22,500 nucleotides of DNA from Symbiodinium natans (GCA_905221605.1 CAJNDS010002295.1:404604-427103); one strand, 5' to 3'. Shown: positions 1-7,786, counted from the first letter of the stretch. Notes: generated by a model from the sequence alone, not told the origin. Program-made: numbers and translations.

Positions 1-2
1 AC

Positions 3-61
3 AAGGGCCGACTATCGCAGGCCGAGCTCGACCGCTTGATGCAAGAAGCAGACGCTCGGGG
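3..61 (+). CDS. possible exon end at left edge, EF-hand-like
   Basis: The frame starting at base 3 reads KGRLSQAELDRLMQEADARG and then runs into low-complexity sequence and the telomere-like array. The string GRLSQAELDRLMQEAD resembles the end of an EF-hand calcium-binding loop and its following helix (DGxLSxxEL, then an amphipathic helix), a very common domain in alveolates. The loop aspartates that would prove it lie outside the window. The exon probably ends around bases 57-62, where CGG GGT GGT gives possible donors. Seen: one open frame with good codon composition. Inferred: the domain name. It could equally be any helical acidic segment. Confidence 0.3.
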
Positions 62-102
62 TGGTCTGGGAAGTTTCTTTTCCTTAGGCTGGGTTTCTAT
101 CG

Positions 103-312
103 AAACCCCAAACCCTAAAACCCTAAAACCCTAAAACCTAAAGCCCTAAAACCCTAAACCCCCAAACCCCCAACCCTAATTAAACCCTAAACCCTAAACC
201 CTAAACCCTAAACCCTAAACCCTAAACCCTAAACCCTAAACCCTAAACCCTAAACCCTAAACCCTAAACCCTAAACCCTAAACCCTAAACCCTAAACCCT
301 AAACCCTAAACC
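103..312. repeat. interstitial telomere-type array, CCCTAAA orientation
   Basis: Degenerate CCCTAAA units (CCCTAAAA, CCCCAAA, CCTAAAG) fill about 103-181. About 18 nearly perfect heptamers follow to 311. The array ends in CCTCTCTTTCATATATAA, so it is not a chromosome end. The change from degenerate to perfect units suggests recent expansion of the right part. Confidence 0.93.
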
Positions 313-342
313 TCTCTTTCATATATAATTTAAATGTTAAGG

Positions 343-1012
343 AGTTACTGGGCAAGATCATTTTTTTACTGGGCAAGGTCATCTTTTTACTGCGCAAGGT
401 CATTTTTTTACTGGGCAAGGTCGTTTCGTCCAAAAAAACGACCTTGCCCAGCAAAAAATGACCTTGCCCAGTAAAAAATGACCTTGCCCAGTAAAAATGT
501 TACTGGGCAAGGTCATCTTTTTACTGGGCAAGGTCATCTTTTTACTGGGCAAGGTCATTTTTTTTACTGGGCAAGGTCATTTTTTTACTGGGCAAGGTCA
601 TTTTTTTACTGGGCAAGGTCATTACTGGGCAAGGTCATTACTGGGCAAGGTCATTTTTTTATTGGGCAAGGTCATTTTTTTACTGGGCAAGGTCATTTGG
701 GCAAGGTCATTTTTTTACTGGGCAAGGTCATTTTTTTTTCTGGGCAAGGTCATTTTTTTTTTATTGGGCAAGGTCATTTTTTTACTGGGCAAGGTCATTT
801 TTTTACTGGGCAAGGTCATTTTTTTACTGGGCAAGGTCATTTTTTTACTGGGCAAGGTCATTTTTTTACTGGGCAAGGTCATTTTTTTACTGGGCAAGGT
901 CATTTTTTTACTGGGCAAGGTCATTTTTTTTACTGGGCAAGGTCATTTTTTTATTGGGCAAGGTCATTTTTTTACTGGGCAAGGTCATTTTTTCACTGGG
1001 CAAGGTCGTTCC
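343..1012. repeat. 20-21 bp minisatellite (TTTTTTTACTGGGCAAGGTCA)
   Basis: I count about 32 units of a core ACTGGGCAAGGTCA separated by T5-T9. Four are forward (343-426), three are inverted (about 437-492) and 25 are forward again (about 498-1007). Unit length is mostly 20-21 bp. Some units lack the T spacer (around 615-640 and 690) and some have spacer changes. The array lies between two CCCTAAA arrays. Long frames on both strands here (for example repeats of TGQGHFF and LGKVIF) arise only because the unit lacks stops in several frames. I treat them as non-coding. Confidence 0.95.
427..497 (-). repeat. inverted block inside the minisatellite
   Basis: Three units run as TGACCTTGCCCAGTAAAAAA, reverse to the rest of the array. 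The left junction reads AAGGTCGTTT, then CGTCCAAAA, then AAACGACCTT, a near-perfect foldback. With the forward units on each side, arms of more than 50 bp can pair. The terminal forward unit before the junction carries the variant GGTCGTT, which also ends the whole array near 1007. Confidence 0.9.
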
Positions 1013-1111
1013 AAAGTGAAATATTTTCTTAATGTTGTGGGATTCTTCGGGCGGGTGGGTATTTTTCTGGAGTAATTTCTTGACTAGTGAATGCTTGGAC
1101 TTGAGATGCTG

Positions 1112-1233
1112 AACCCTAAACCCTAAACCCTAAACCCTAAACCCTAAACCCTAAACCCTAAACCCTAAACCCTAAACCCTAAACCCTAAACCCTAAACCC
1201 TAAACCCTAAACCCTAAACCCTAAACCCTAAAC
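1112..1233. repeat. interstitial telomere-type array, CCCTAAA orientation
   Basis: About 17 almost perfect CCCTAAA units. It begins after GATGCTGAA and ends at AACGACTCATCATG. The preceding 1013-1111 stretch is unique sequence with nothing recognisable. Confidence 0.95.
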
Positions 1234-1241
1234 GACTCATC

Positions 1242-1604
<363 letters not shown>

Positions 1605-1639
1605 TAGAGTAGTGGAGTAAAAGTATTTCACTTCGAACA

Positions 1640-2045
1640 TCGCACTCGGGCCCTCCCGGGGGTGTCTACTCCAGGGTCTCTGGCGTTGGGCACTCCAGGG
1701 AGTCTCTGAGGTTGGGCACTTTGGGCACTCCCGGGCGTCTCTGGGTTGGGCATTTCAGGGGGTGTCTGGGGGTGGGCACTCCAGGAGTTTCTGGGGTTGG
1801 CACTCCAGCAAGCAGGAGTCTGTGGGTTGGGCACGTTGGGCACTTGTCAGGGACTCTCTGGTCTGGGTTCAATCCAGGGAGACTCTGGGGTTGGGCACTG
1901 CAGCGTGCAATGCAGAACTCTGGGGTTGGGCACTCCAGGAGTCTCTGCGTCTCTGTGTTGGGGGTTGGGCACTCCAGGGAGACGGGTTGGCACTCCAAGA
2001 GTCTCTGCGTTGGGCACCAGCAAGTTTCTGGGGTTGGGCGCACCT
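1640..2045. repeat. degenerate minisatellite, unit about 26 bp (TTGGGCACTCCAGGG...)
   Basis: Repeated units of the type GTTGGGCACTCCAGGGAG followed by TCTCTGGG, with indels, fill this span. Frames of 114-140 codons are open at the same time in several phases on both strands. That reflects the repeat composition and not a gene. The left edge ATTTCACTTCGAACATC (about 1624-1641) recurs at the second locus near 3944. Confidence 0.88.
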
Positions 2046-2050
2046 CTGTG

Positions 2051-2134
2051 TGCTTCGCTCATTTCTCCGACAGCATTTGTCACGATGCTGTTGCGCTGCT
2101 CCGTGAACATATGATTAACGATGATGATGTGTGA
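2051..2134 (+). CDS. possible terminal exon, unknown protein
   Basis: The frame ending at the TGA at 2132 reads CFAHFSDSICHDAVALLREH and then MINDDDV. It lies after the minisatellite and has protein-like composition with an acidic end. CGACAG|CATTTG at 2068-2079 is a possible acceptor. The frame continues open into the minisatellite, where openness means little. No family is recognised. Confidence 0.18.
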   Translation, partial: CFAHFSDSICHDAVALLREHMINDDDV

Positions 2135-2282
2135 TATGTTGCGATGCTGATTATTTAGTATGGTCGAATCACTGGGCCTGGAGCCTCACACTTGCAAGCC
2201 TAGTTCAACCCAATCAAACTCCAACCCCTGAAATCCCAACAGCTGACCAACGACACGGCACTTAAGACTTACCAAACACACC

Positions 2283-2353
2283 TATGCCGGGCGCGGGGCA
2301 TACATATTTCAGCCTAACCACTTTATGGTAAACACCCGATTCCGGCGCCCGGC

Positions 2354-2357
<4 letters not shown>
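2283..2357. mobile_element. short foldback element, CTATGCCGGGCGC ends
   Basis: GCCGGGCGC (2286-2294) pairs perfectly with GCGCCCGGC (2345-2353), and the pairing extends through flanking TAT/ATA. The 50-bp interior is unique. Size and structure suit a very small non-autonomous inverted-repeat element. A structured RNA or a chance palindrome is also possible. A (TA)n tract to about 2382 follows directly. Confidence 0.45.
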
Positions 2358-2385
<28 letters not shown>

Positions 2386-2454
2386 GAGGGATATATGGTA
2401 CCTAATTCCCTCATTCCCTGGGGATATATGGTACTTAATTCCTTCATTCCCTAC
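2386..2454 (-). mobile_element. partial, internally duplicated copy of inverted-repeat family A
   Basis: Two direct copies of GGGATATATGGTAC followed by YTAATTCCYTCATTCCCT (about 2389-2418 and 2421-2450) end in CATTCCCTACTA. That terminus matches the ends at 9251-9363 and 6505-6592. The opposite end TAGTAGGGAATG is missing, so this is half an element, duplicated in tandem. Confidence 0.6.
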
Positions 2455-2603
2455 TAAGATTCAGTCAAGTTCCTTTTGGAAGCCCCTTTTGCCCTTCTTT
2501 GGGCGGAGGTTAGGGTTTCGGGTTTCGGATTTAGGGTTTAGGGATCGGGGTTTAGGGTTTCCAAGGAGGACACCGTTCTGAGGGAAATATGGGCCACCAA
2601 GGT

Positions 2604-3000
2604 TCCATGGAGCAGCTCTGCTTCGCCGCCCAAGGGTTGTTGAATAACGAGAACTTGAAGGACTTTGTCGAGGACGGCGACAAGGAAAAGGCGAAGAAGG
2701 CCATTCAGGAGGCCCTCCTCGGAGTTGGTTAGAGTTTTGGGTTTAGGGTTTGGGGTTAGAGGTTTAAGGGTAAGGAAAGGAAACCCCGAGGCCCTTGACT
2801 GGCTAGATGACAATGAGATGGCCAAGACAGACGAGATCCAGGACAAGCAGAAGGAGCTTGAGGCCGTCGTGAACCCAATCCTGGGCAAGATTGCGGCAGG
2901 TGGAGGCGCGAACGCGATCCAAATGTTGCGCGGGCCGGAGTCCATGCCTGGGCAGCCCATGCCTGGGATGCCCATGCCTGGGCTAGGCGAAGTGGAATGA
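2604..3000 (+). CDS. HSP70 family chaperone, C-terminal part (two exons)
   Basis: HSP70 is an ATP-driven folding chaperone. Only its C-terminal helical lid and tail are here. Exon 1 (2604-2711, left limit uncertain) includes SMEQLCFAAQGLLNNENLKD and ends in KKAIQE. Exon 2 (2791-3000) includes ALDWLDDNEMAKTDEIQDKQ, then KELEAVVNPI, an MPG-rich tail (MPGQPMPGMPMPG) and the end GLGEVE. Removing 2712-2790 restores the family's KAIQEALDWLDDN join without a gap. WLDxN, DKQKELE and VNPI are HSP70 hallmarks of the cytosolic type. About 105 codons are seen against about 640-660 in the full family, so the nucleotide-binding and substrate-binding domains are absent. Upstream is TTTAGGG-rich sequence that may be another intron. 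The end is GEVE and not the cytosolic EEVD that binds TPR co-chaperones. It could be a real gene with distant 5' exons or a truncated copy. Confidence 0.85.
2712..2790 (+). other. intron, GC-AG, telomere-like sequence inside HSP70
   Basis: The 79-bp segment begins GCCCTCCTCGG and ends CCCCGAG. Its middle is TTTAGGG-like (GGGTTTAGGGTTTGGGG). The 8-mer GAGGCCCT occurs at both junctions (2709-2716 and 2788-2795). Of all splice placements the repeat allows, only GC...AG|G gives an AG acceptor and keeps phase 0. GC donors with AG|G acceptors are known from dinoflagellate genes. Confidence 0.8.
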
Positions 3001-3035
3001 GCTCCATCACTCCAAAGGTGGGGCCAAAGTAGCCT

Positions 3036-3115
3036 GCAGGTACCATCCTGTACCCTTGGTTTAGTATTTAAGACCCAAGGGAATGCTACAGACATCATGT
3101 TATGATGGTTCTCCA
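3036..3115. other. nested hairpin downstream of HSP70 stop
   Basis: CCCTTGG/CCAAGGG, CTGTA/TACAG and ACCATC/GATGGT pair in order around ATTTAAGA. This may be a 3' UTR structure or a decayed inverted-repeat element. It is a weak call, because each arm is short and there are bulges. Confidence 0.3.
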
Positions 3116-3186
3116 AGGGGGGTTCTCATCTGACTTGCCAGCCACTTTTTCCACTTGGAGTGGCGGCAAGACTCGGACGCCCAACA

Positions 3187-3402
3187 ATGGGCACCCTTTC
3201 GATTCTGGTCGGCTTGAACTTCTTCGGACTGTGCTACGGAGACTCATGCAGAAGCGCGCTTGCAAAAGTTCTCCAATCCCCCCCCCTCCCCGAAGGGTTG
3301 ATTACTTTGGAGTTTCGGACGAAAAAAGATGAGGATTTAGGAATGCATCTTCGTTTACGGGCTCTCACGGGCTGCACTTCTTCATCATGTTTGGGAGCTT
3401 AG
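3187..3402 (+). CDS. possible small secreted protein, unknown
   Basis: From the ATG at 3187 the frame gives 71 residues. It begins MGTLSILVGLNFFGLCYG, a hydrophobic stretch that looks like a signal peptide with possible cleavage after a small residue, and continues DSCRSALAKVLQ to a TAG. The last part is cysteine-bearing (GCTSSSCLGA). A second frame (3102-3332) overlaps in another phase. A run of eight C at about 3279 makes the phase fragile to sequencing error. No family is recognised, and it may be chance. Confidence 0.22.
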   Translation: MGTLSILVGLNFFGLCYGDSCRSALAKVLQSPPLPEGLITLEFRTKKDEDLGMHLRLRALTGCTSSSCLGA

Positions 3403-3670
3403 TGGGAGGTTTATGGTTAGTTCTAAGCCTGGGATCGTTGTAGGGTAACCGTGGTTATTACTGGTTGTGCGACTTGGGGTACTGTGTCCCCCACTTCTAT
3501 CCAAGCCTTGAAGTAAGTGTGTAGTTGAAAGCGACGCGAGATTTGTCGCTCTTGGATGGTTAGATCCCCCTTCGCCGCTTGCACATGTCCAGCTCAGGGT
3601 TTTGGGTTCGGATTTCAGTCATCCTCGCCAGGGCTTCTTTCTGTGCCGGGATAACCAACACCCAGCCTTC
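3403..3670. other. no gene recognised
   Basis: Unique sequence of mixed composition. I see no convincing open frame, RNA gene or repeat before the telomere-like motifs start near 3671. Confidence 0.5.
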
Positions 3671-3765
3671 GAAGCCCTAAGCCTGAAGCCCCCAAACCCC
3701 AAACTCTAAACCCTAAACCCTCAACCCGAAAACCTAAACTCTAAACCCTAAACATCCCTAAACCC
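3671..3765. repeat. degenerate telomere-type array, CCCTAAA orientation
   Basis: Interrupted units such as CCCTAAG, CCCCAAA, CTCTAAA and CCCGAAA. Decay is much greater than in the 182-311 array, suggesting greater age. Confidence 0.85.
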
Positions 3766-3939
3766 TCTGTAAGCCTTTGATTCGAGTCAGGGACCTGAAG
3801 CTCAGTGAATGGACTCAGGCATGGGCTGCCACCCTTGCAGCAGTTCTTGGACCAAGTACGTTCCTGATCTGTGCGCCTCCGTTGGGTATATCTATATATA
3901 TATATACACACATATATCTAGTGTATAAATAAGTTAAAA

Positions 3940-4393
3940 TTATTTTACTTCGAACATCCCCACCCTCTCTTGGTAGAAATACTCTAAAATTGGGCACTTC
4001 TGTGGCTGGGCACTCCGGGGACACTCTGGGGTTGGGCACGCCAGGGTGAGACTCTCGGCTGAGCACTCCGGCACTCCGGGATTGGGCACCGCAGGGAGAC
4101 TCTGGGTTTGGGCACTCCAGGGAGACTCTGGGGCTGGGCAACTCTGGGGCTGGGCAACTCGGAACAGGTTCGGCACTCCAGGAAAACTTTGCACTGCAGA
4201 GAAGAGAGACTCTGCGGTTGGGCTCCAGCAAGACTCTCTGGAGCACTCCAGGGAGACTTTGGGTTGGGCACTCCAGAGAGACTCTGGGGGTTGGGCACTC
4301 TGGAGACTCTGGGGCGCACTCGGGGACACTTGGGCACTCCAGGACACTCTAGAGTTGGGCACTCCAGGGACACTTTGGGGTTGGGCAATTTAG
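3940..4393. repeat. second locus of the TTGGGCACTCCAGGG minisatellite
   Basis: Begins with TATTTTACTTCGAACATCCC, almost the same left flank as at 1624. Degenerate units of TTGGGCACTCCAGGG plus GACTCTGGGG follow, with some local duplications (GGGGCTGGGCAACTCT twice at about 4131-4160). Several frames on both strands are open for compositional reasons. A (TA)n tract (3890-3912) lies just upstream. Confidence 0.88.
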
Positions 4394-4459
4394 GGATGAG
4401 CGAGGAGTAGACCGGGCGAGGAGAAGACATCCGGGGGGAGAAGAGTTGAGTTTAGAATC

Positions 4460-4556
4460 TAACAACCCCACACCGAGGGTGGGGAAAAACACATATAAAT
4501 ATAAAAACAAATAGATAAATACATGAATAGATAAATAATATATATATATATATATG
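4460..4556. repeat. A-rich (GATAAATA-like) tract ending in (TA)n
   Basis: CCCCACACCGAGGGTGGGG, which can fold as CCCCAC/GTGGGG, is followed by A-rich sequence with AAATAGATAAATACATGAAT and then (TA)n. A similar arrangement, ACCCCATCAGGGAAATAC then an A-rich AAATAGATAAGC tract, is at 8270-8350. This may be a retroposon-like tail, or simply microsatellite sequence. Confidence 0.5.
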
Positions 4557-5602
4557 TTGATAATGGAATATGAGTGGGGGCTATTTTGGACGGCGTATGT
4601 GTTAGGCCTTGTTTCACCGGCCCGATGCAAAGCTCTTCGGTGGATTGGATCGACTGGCATCTGCACGATGGTCAAACAAGTTCACATCCCGACCACGAAT
4701 CTCAGAGACGAAGCCCCTTTTAGGATTTAGGGTCTAGGGTTTAGGGTATAGGGTTTAGGGTGCCAGTTCTGGGTTTAGGGTTTCATTTTAGCTAGGCTGC
4801 CCAGTACCCTAATTTCCCGTCATGCTTGCAGGACTGGGCAAAGGAGACATGCACAAATACTTTTGCGTGAGAAGCCCGCGCGTTAAACACTCAACCCCCC
4901 ATGCCCTGGACCCCGAGGGTTTATAAGGTCTAGAGTTTGCAGCTTACACCCTAACCCTAAACCCCAAACCGTAGGCCGTTGTTGAGTCCAATTTTCAATT
5001 TCATGTGTCTCTGCTTACAAGGGAACATAGAGAAACGAACTTTTCCATGGGTCCAAGAACAGGTCAGACCGCAGGACTCGGACCAGAGTCGCCCGTAAGC
5101 CCGAAACCCTGAACCCTAAACCCTAAGCCCTAAGCCCTAAGCTCTAACCCTTGACACCTGAACCCCTGAACCTCAGAGCCCCTTCTGAGACAGGGAGGCG
5201 TTTGTTTTTTGGAGCCTTGTGGGTGGCTGTGTTTGCGGCACATCTTCTAGGGTAGTGATTCAGGGCTAGGGTGTCTAAGGATTAAGAACCCATGAGCCTC
5301 CAAATGGATGGTGTTGACCCTAGTCTCTGAACCCTAAGCCCTACCCTTTAACTGAAATTAAAACCCAAGCCTTTTCCTCTTTCGGTGATTCCAGATAAAC
5401 CCTTTTCACTTCATTGAAAATGGCCGAGTGTTCTTGGATAAGAGTTTGAATTAGATACGTCAAAATCGCGCGTTGCGAATTTCGAAATATTCATGCAACT
5501 TGACACGCCGCCTGAGAACGAGGAGTTCGAATCATGGGGCAATAGCAACGGAACAGCAATAAGCACAAACAGAAGCAACGATGGCAACGCACAAACTCCA
5601 AC
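4557..5602. other. gene-free stretch with scattered telomere-like motifs
   Basis: TTTAGGG-type motifs at 4720-4784, CCCTAAA-type at about 4946-4970 and 5103-5150, and otherwise unique sequence. A tRNA-like A-box motif near 5421 and a B-box-like GAGTTCGAATC near 5523 are about 100 bases apart with no pairing acceptor stem. No open frame stands out. Confidence 0.55.
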
Positions 5603-5712
5603 AACCCTAAACCCTAAACCCTAACCCCTAAACCCTAAACCCTAAACCCTAAACCCTAAACCCTAAACCCTAAACCCTAAACCCTAAACCCTAAACCCTA
5701 AACCCCAAACCC
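5603..5712. repeat. interstitial telomere-type array, CCCTAAA orientation
   Basis: About 15 units with one 8-bp variant (CCCCTAAA) near the left end. It follows directly on a unique A/C-rich stretch. Confidence 0.93.
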
Positions 5713-5790
5713 AGAGCTGAGTGCCAAGTGTGGGACTTCCTGAGCACCTTAGGTTGCTGGGCAACCCAAGCTGTTCAGTTAAAACCTGAG

Positions 5791-5994
5791 GCCCTGAACC
5801 CTAAACCCCTAACCCTGAACACTAAACCCTAAACCCTAAACCCTAAACCCTAAACCCTAAACCCTAAACCCTAAACCCTAAACCCTAAACCCTAAACCCT
5901 AAACCCTAAGCAACCCTAAAACCCTAACCTTAAACCCCAAACCCTAAGCCTTAAACCTTAAACCCCTAAACCCCTAAACCCCTAAATCCTAAAA
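5791..5994. repeat. interstitial telomere-type array, CCCTAAA orientation
   Basis: A regular core lies at about 5822-5907. Mixed CCCTAAAA, CCTTAAA and CCCCTAAA units follow and grade into AAATCCTAAAAGGG. Only about 80 bp of unique sequence separates it from the preceding array. Confidence 0.92.
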
Positions 5995-6094
5995 GGGCCC
6001 CAAGTTGCGGAAACCTGTGAGGCGCCTCCTACTGAGCCACCACCGGCCGCCTGGCGCGGCGACCTTTTCGACGACGGCCGGGGGAGATGTAGTT
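5995..6094 (+). other. GC-rich exon-like island
   Basis: Between a CCCTAAA array and TTTAGGG-type sequence, one frame reads APPTEPPPAAWRGDLFDDGR, with GC-rich third positions. It is too short to assign and shows no family signature. The strand follows the TTTAGGG orientation on its right side. Confidence 0.2.
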
Positions 6095-6400
6095 CGGGGT
6101 TTAGGGTTTAGGGGTTTGTAGGGTTTGTAGGGGATTTAGGGAAATTCGGAGTTTAGGGTTTAGTGGCTTTTGGGGAAATTCGGGTTTTGGGGCTTTAGGG
6201 CTATAGGAGTTTAGGGTTGGAGGGGCGTAAGGGGGCTTCAGGGGCTTTAGGGGTTTAGGGGCTTTAGGGGTTTAGGGGCTTAATTGGGTTTTAGGGTTTA
6301 GGGGTTTCAGGGGTTTCAGGGTTTTTTAGGGGTTTATCGGTTTCGGGTTTAGGGTTTAGAGGGGATTTAAGGGCTTTAGGGGCTGTAGGGGTTCTAGCTT
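6095..6400. repeat. degenerate TTTAGGG-type tract
   Basis: Irregular TTTAGGG, TTTAGGGG, GCTTTAGGGG and TTTGTAGGG units in one orientation. GGGGCTTTA repeats around 6236-6285. The reverse-strand frame over it (6291-6539) is a by-product of the repeat. Confidence 0.85.
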
Positions 6401-6504
6401 TTTCTGGCTTTAAGAGTTCTAGCGGAACATCTCGCGAGTCCGGATGTCCGTAGTCCTTAGGATGGCAAAGTCGTGGAAAGGGATGGCGTGGACTAATTCT
6501 GGCC

Positions 6505-6592
6505 TTCTTAGTAGGGAATGAGGGAATGGGGCCCCACATATACCCTTTAAGGGATTATATAGGGCCCTCATTCCCTCATTCCCTACAAAGAA
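6505..6592. mobile_element. short inverted-repeat element, family A
   Basis: TTCTTAGTAGGGAATGAGGG at the left is matched in reverse by CCCTCATTCCCTACAAAGAA at the right. The inverted repeats run to GGGGCCC/AGGGCCC, leaving a 25-bp AT-rich centre (ACATATACCCTTTAAGGGAT). At 88 bp it is a miniature inverted-repeat element with no coding capacity. Target duplication is not clear. Confidence 0.75.
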
Positions 6593-6715
6593 CCAGGGGG
6601 ACTAATGGGGTTTCGCTTGCGTGGGTTAGTGACTTTCATGCATTTTACATTGGCTTCGAAGGTTCCAAGTGTTCTCCCTTCCTCCACTTCAAGGTAAATC
6701 CTGAACCCGGTTTCC

Positions 6716-6860
6716 TGAACCCTAAACCCAGAGCCCTAAACCCTAAACCCTAAACCCTAAACCCTAAACCCTAAACTCTAAACCCTAAACCCCAAACCCT
6801 AAACCCTAAACCCTAAACCCTAAACCTTAAGCCCTGAACCCTCAAACCTCAAACCCAACC
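6716..6860. repeat. interstitial telomere-type array, CCCTAAA orientation
   Basis: About 18 units with single-base variants (CTCTAAA, CCCCAAA, CCTTAAG), decaying toward both ends. Confidence 0.9.
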
Positions 6861-6950
6861 TAAAGGCCCCCAGGGTGTTCCGCCGCTGCCCCGGGGAAGC
6901 CCAGGCCGACGCTGCTGAGGAATCGGTTTGGTTTATTGTCTTCAGGAGTT
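6861..6950 (+). other. exon-like island between arrays
   Basis: One frame reads FRRCPGEAQADAAEESVWFI with protein-like composition. It lies between CCCTAAA units and TTTAGGG-type units. Too short for a family call. Confidence 0.18.
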
Positions 6951-7188
6951 TGGGGTTTAGGGTTTCGGGTTTAGGGGATTGGGGTTTAGGGTTTCGGGTT
7001 TAGGGGTTTGGGGTTAGGGGTTTAGGGGTTTAGGGGTTCAGGAGTTTGGGGTTTAGGGTTTCGGGTTTAGGGGTTAGGGGTTTAGGGGTTTAGGGGTTTA
7101 GGGGTTTAGGGGTTTAGGGGTTTAGGGGTTTAGGGGTTTAGGGGTTTAGGGGTTTAGGGTTTGTAGGGTTTGTAGGGGATTTAGGGAA
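6951..7188. repeat. TTTAGGG-type array with octamer TTTAGGGG
   Basis: It starts as mixed TTTAGGG, TTTCGGG and TTTGGGG, then settles into a clean octamer GGGGTTTA at about 7070-7158 (eleven or so units). It shows one-base expansion of the heptamer followed by homogenisation. Confidence 0.92.
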
Positions 7189-7212
7189 TTGAGGGTCTCG
7201 GGCAGTTTAGTG

Positions 7213-7366
7213 TTTGTAGGGCCTCTAGGGGCTTTAGCGTCTGTAGGGTCGTTAGGGTCTTTAGGGTCTTTAGGGTCTTTAGGGTCTTTACAGTCTTTAG
7301 ATTCTTTACAGTCTCTAGGGTCTTTAGGATCTTTAAGGCCTTTAGGATCTTTAGGGTCCTCAAGGT
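7213..7366. repeat. nonamer array GGGTCTTTA, degenerate
   Basis: Units of GGGTCTTTA, four in a row near 7252-7289, then variants AGTCTTTAC and GGATCTTTA. The unit looks like TTTAGGG with an inserted TC. On the reverse strand it gives an artefactual TLKTLKTLK frame (7181-7363). Confidence 0.85.
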
Positions 7367-7597
7367 AGGGTGTTTAAGGCTCCTTTCTTTTGGCCCGTTA
7401 CGCTATTCGGCTCCTGGGATCCTGTTGTAGCCCTAAAAAAGGAGTGGTAAAACAAGAAAAACAGTCCAGTTAGGTAAACATCATAGAGTTTTAAGGGCGG
7501 GAGGTTGGGGAAGGAGGGCTTGCCTCTAAGAGCTTCATGTGATCCTGCCCGGTTTCTACTGGACCCCTCGATCACCGGGGCCGAAAGGCACAGTTGA

Positions 7598-7786
7598 CAT
7601 TGGACATGCGCGGCGAAGTGGACAGTGACATGGGGCATCGGACATGCTGAAAAGCACGTTGGCATAAACGTTTACAATCGTTTACATGGCTGCCAAGCAT
7701 TCGTGCCAAGCCTTCGTGCCGCCATGCGTTTTGGGTCCCACTCGGAGTCCTCCTCTTCCTCTGACTTGGAAATGTTTAGGGTTTAG
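7598..7786 (+). CDS. possible exon, unknown protein
   Basis: A 62-codon frame is open from just after a TGA at 7595 to the TAG at 7784. It includes HVGINVYNRLHGCQAFVPSL and the serine-rich SHSESSSSSDLEMF, then enters TTTAGGG-type sequence. The Ser-Ser-Asp-Leu-Glu end is typical of eukaryotic linkers. No initiating ATG and no known domain. A reverse-strand frame at 7360-7665 overlaps the left part and looks less protein-like. Confidence 0.25.
   Translation, partial: HWTCAAKWTVTWGIGHAEKHVGINVYNRLHGCQAFVPSLRAAMRFGSHSESSSSSDLEMFRV

Noticed and set aside
103-312. A true chromosome end at the left of the window
   Set aside because: Possible exon-like sequence lies outside the array, the units next to it are degenerate, and similar arrays occur throughout the window.
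478-1075. Long frames of 184 and 192 codons, and an antisense 69-codon frame, in the minisatellite
   Set aside because: The 20-21 bp unit lacks stops in several phases and strands, and the peptides are pure repeats that change phase with spacer length.
1628-2134. Several frames of 87-140 codons on both strands
   Set aside because: All are open at once because of the GGGCACTCCAGGG-type minisatellite. Only the last 25 codons to 2134 are kept, as a weak exon candidate.
2565-2643. Forward frame EDTVLREIWATKVPW upstream of and overlapping HSP70 exon 1
   Set aside because: It runs in another phase than HSP70, has no family resemblance and stops inside the exon.
2538-3116. Reverse-strand 192-codon frame
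   Set aside because: It is antisense to the recognised HSP70 exons and has no domain.
3815-4430. Reverse and forward frames of 100-148 codons
   Set aside because: By-products of the second minisatellite locus, open in several phases at once.
5411-5540. Possible tRNA gene (TGGCCGAGTG ... GAGTTCGAATC)
   Set aside because: The boxes are about 100 bases apart, and the ends cannot form an acceptor stem; no anticodon arm is seen.
7181-7363. Reverse frame of TLKTLK repeats
   Set aside because: Translation of the GGGTCTTTA nonamer.
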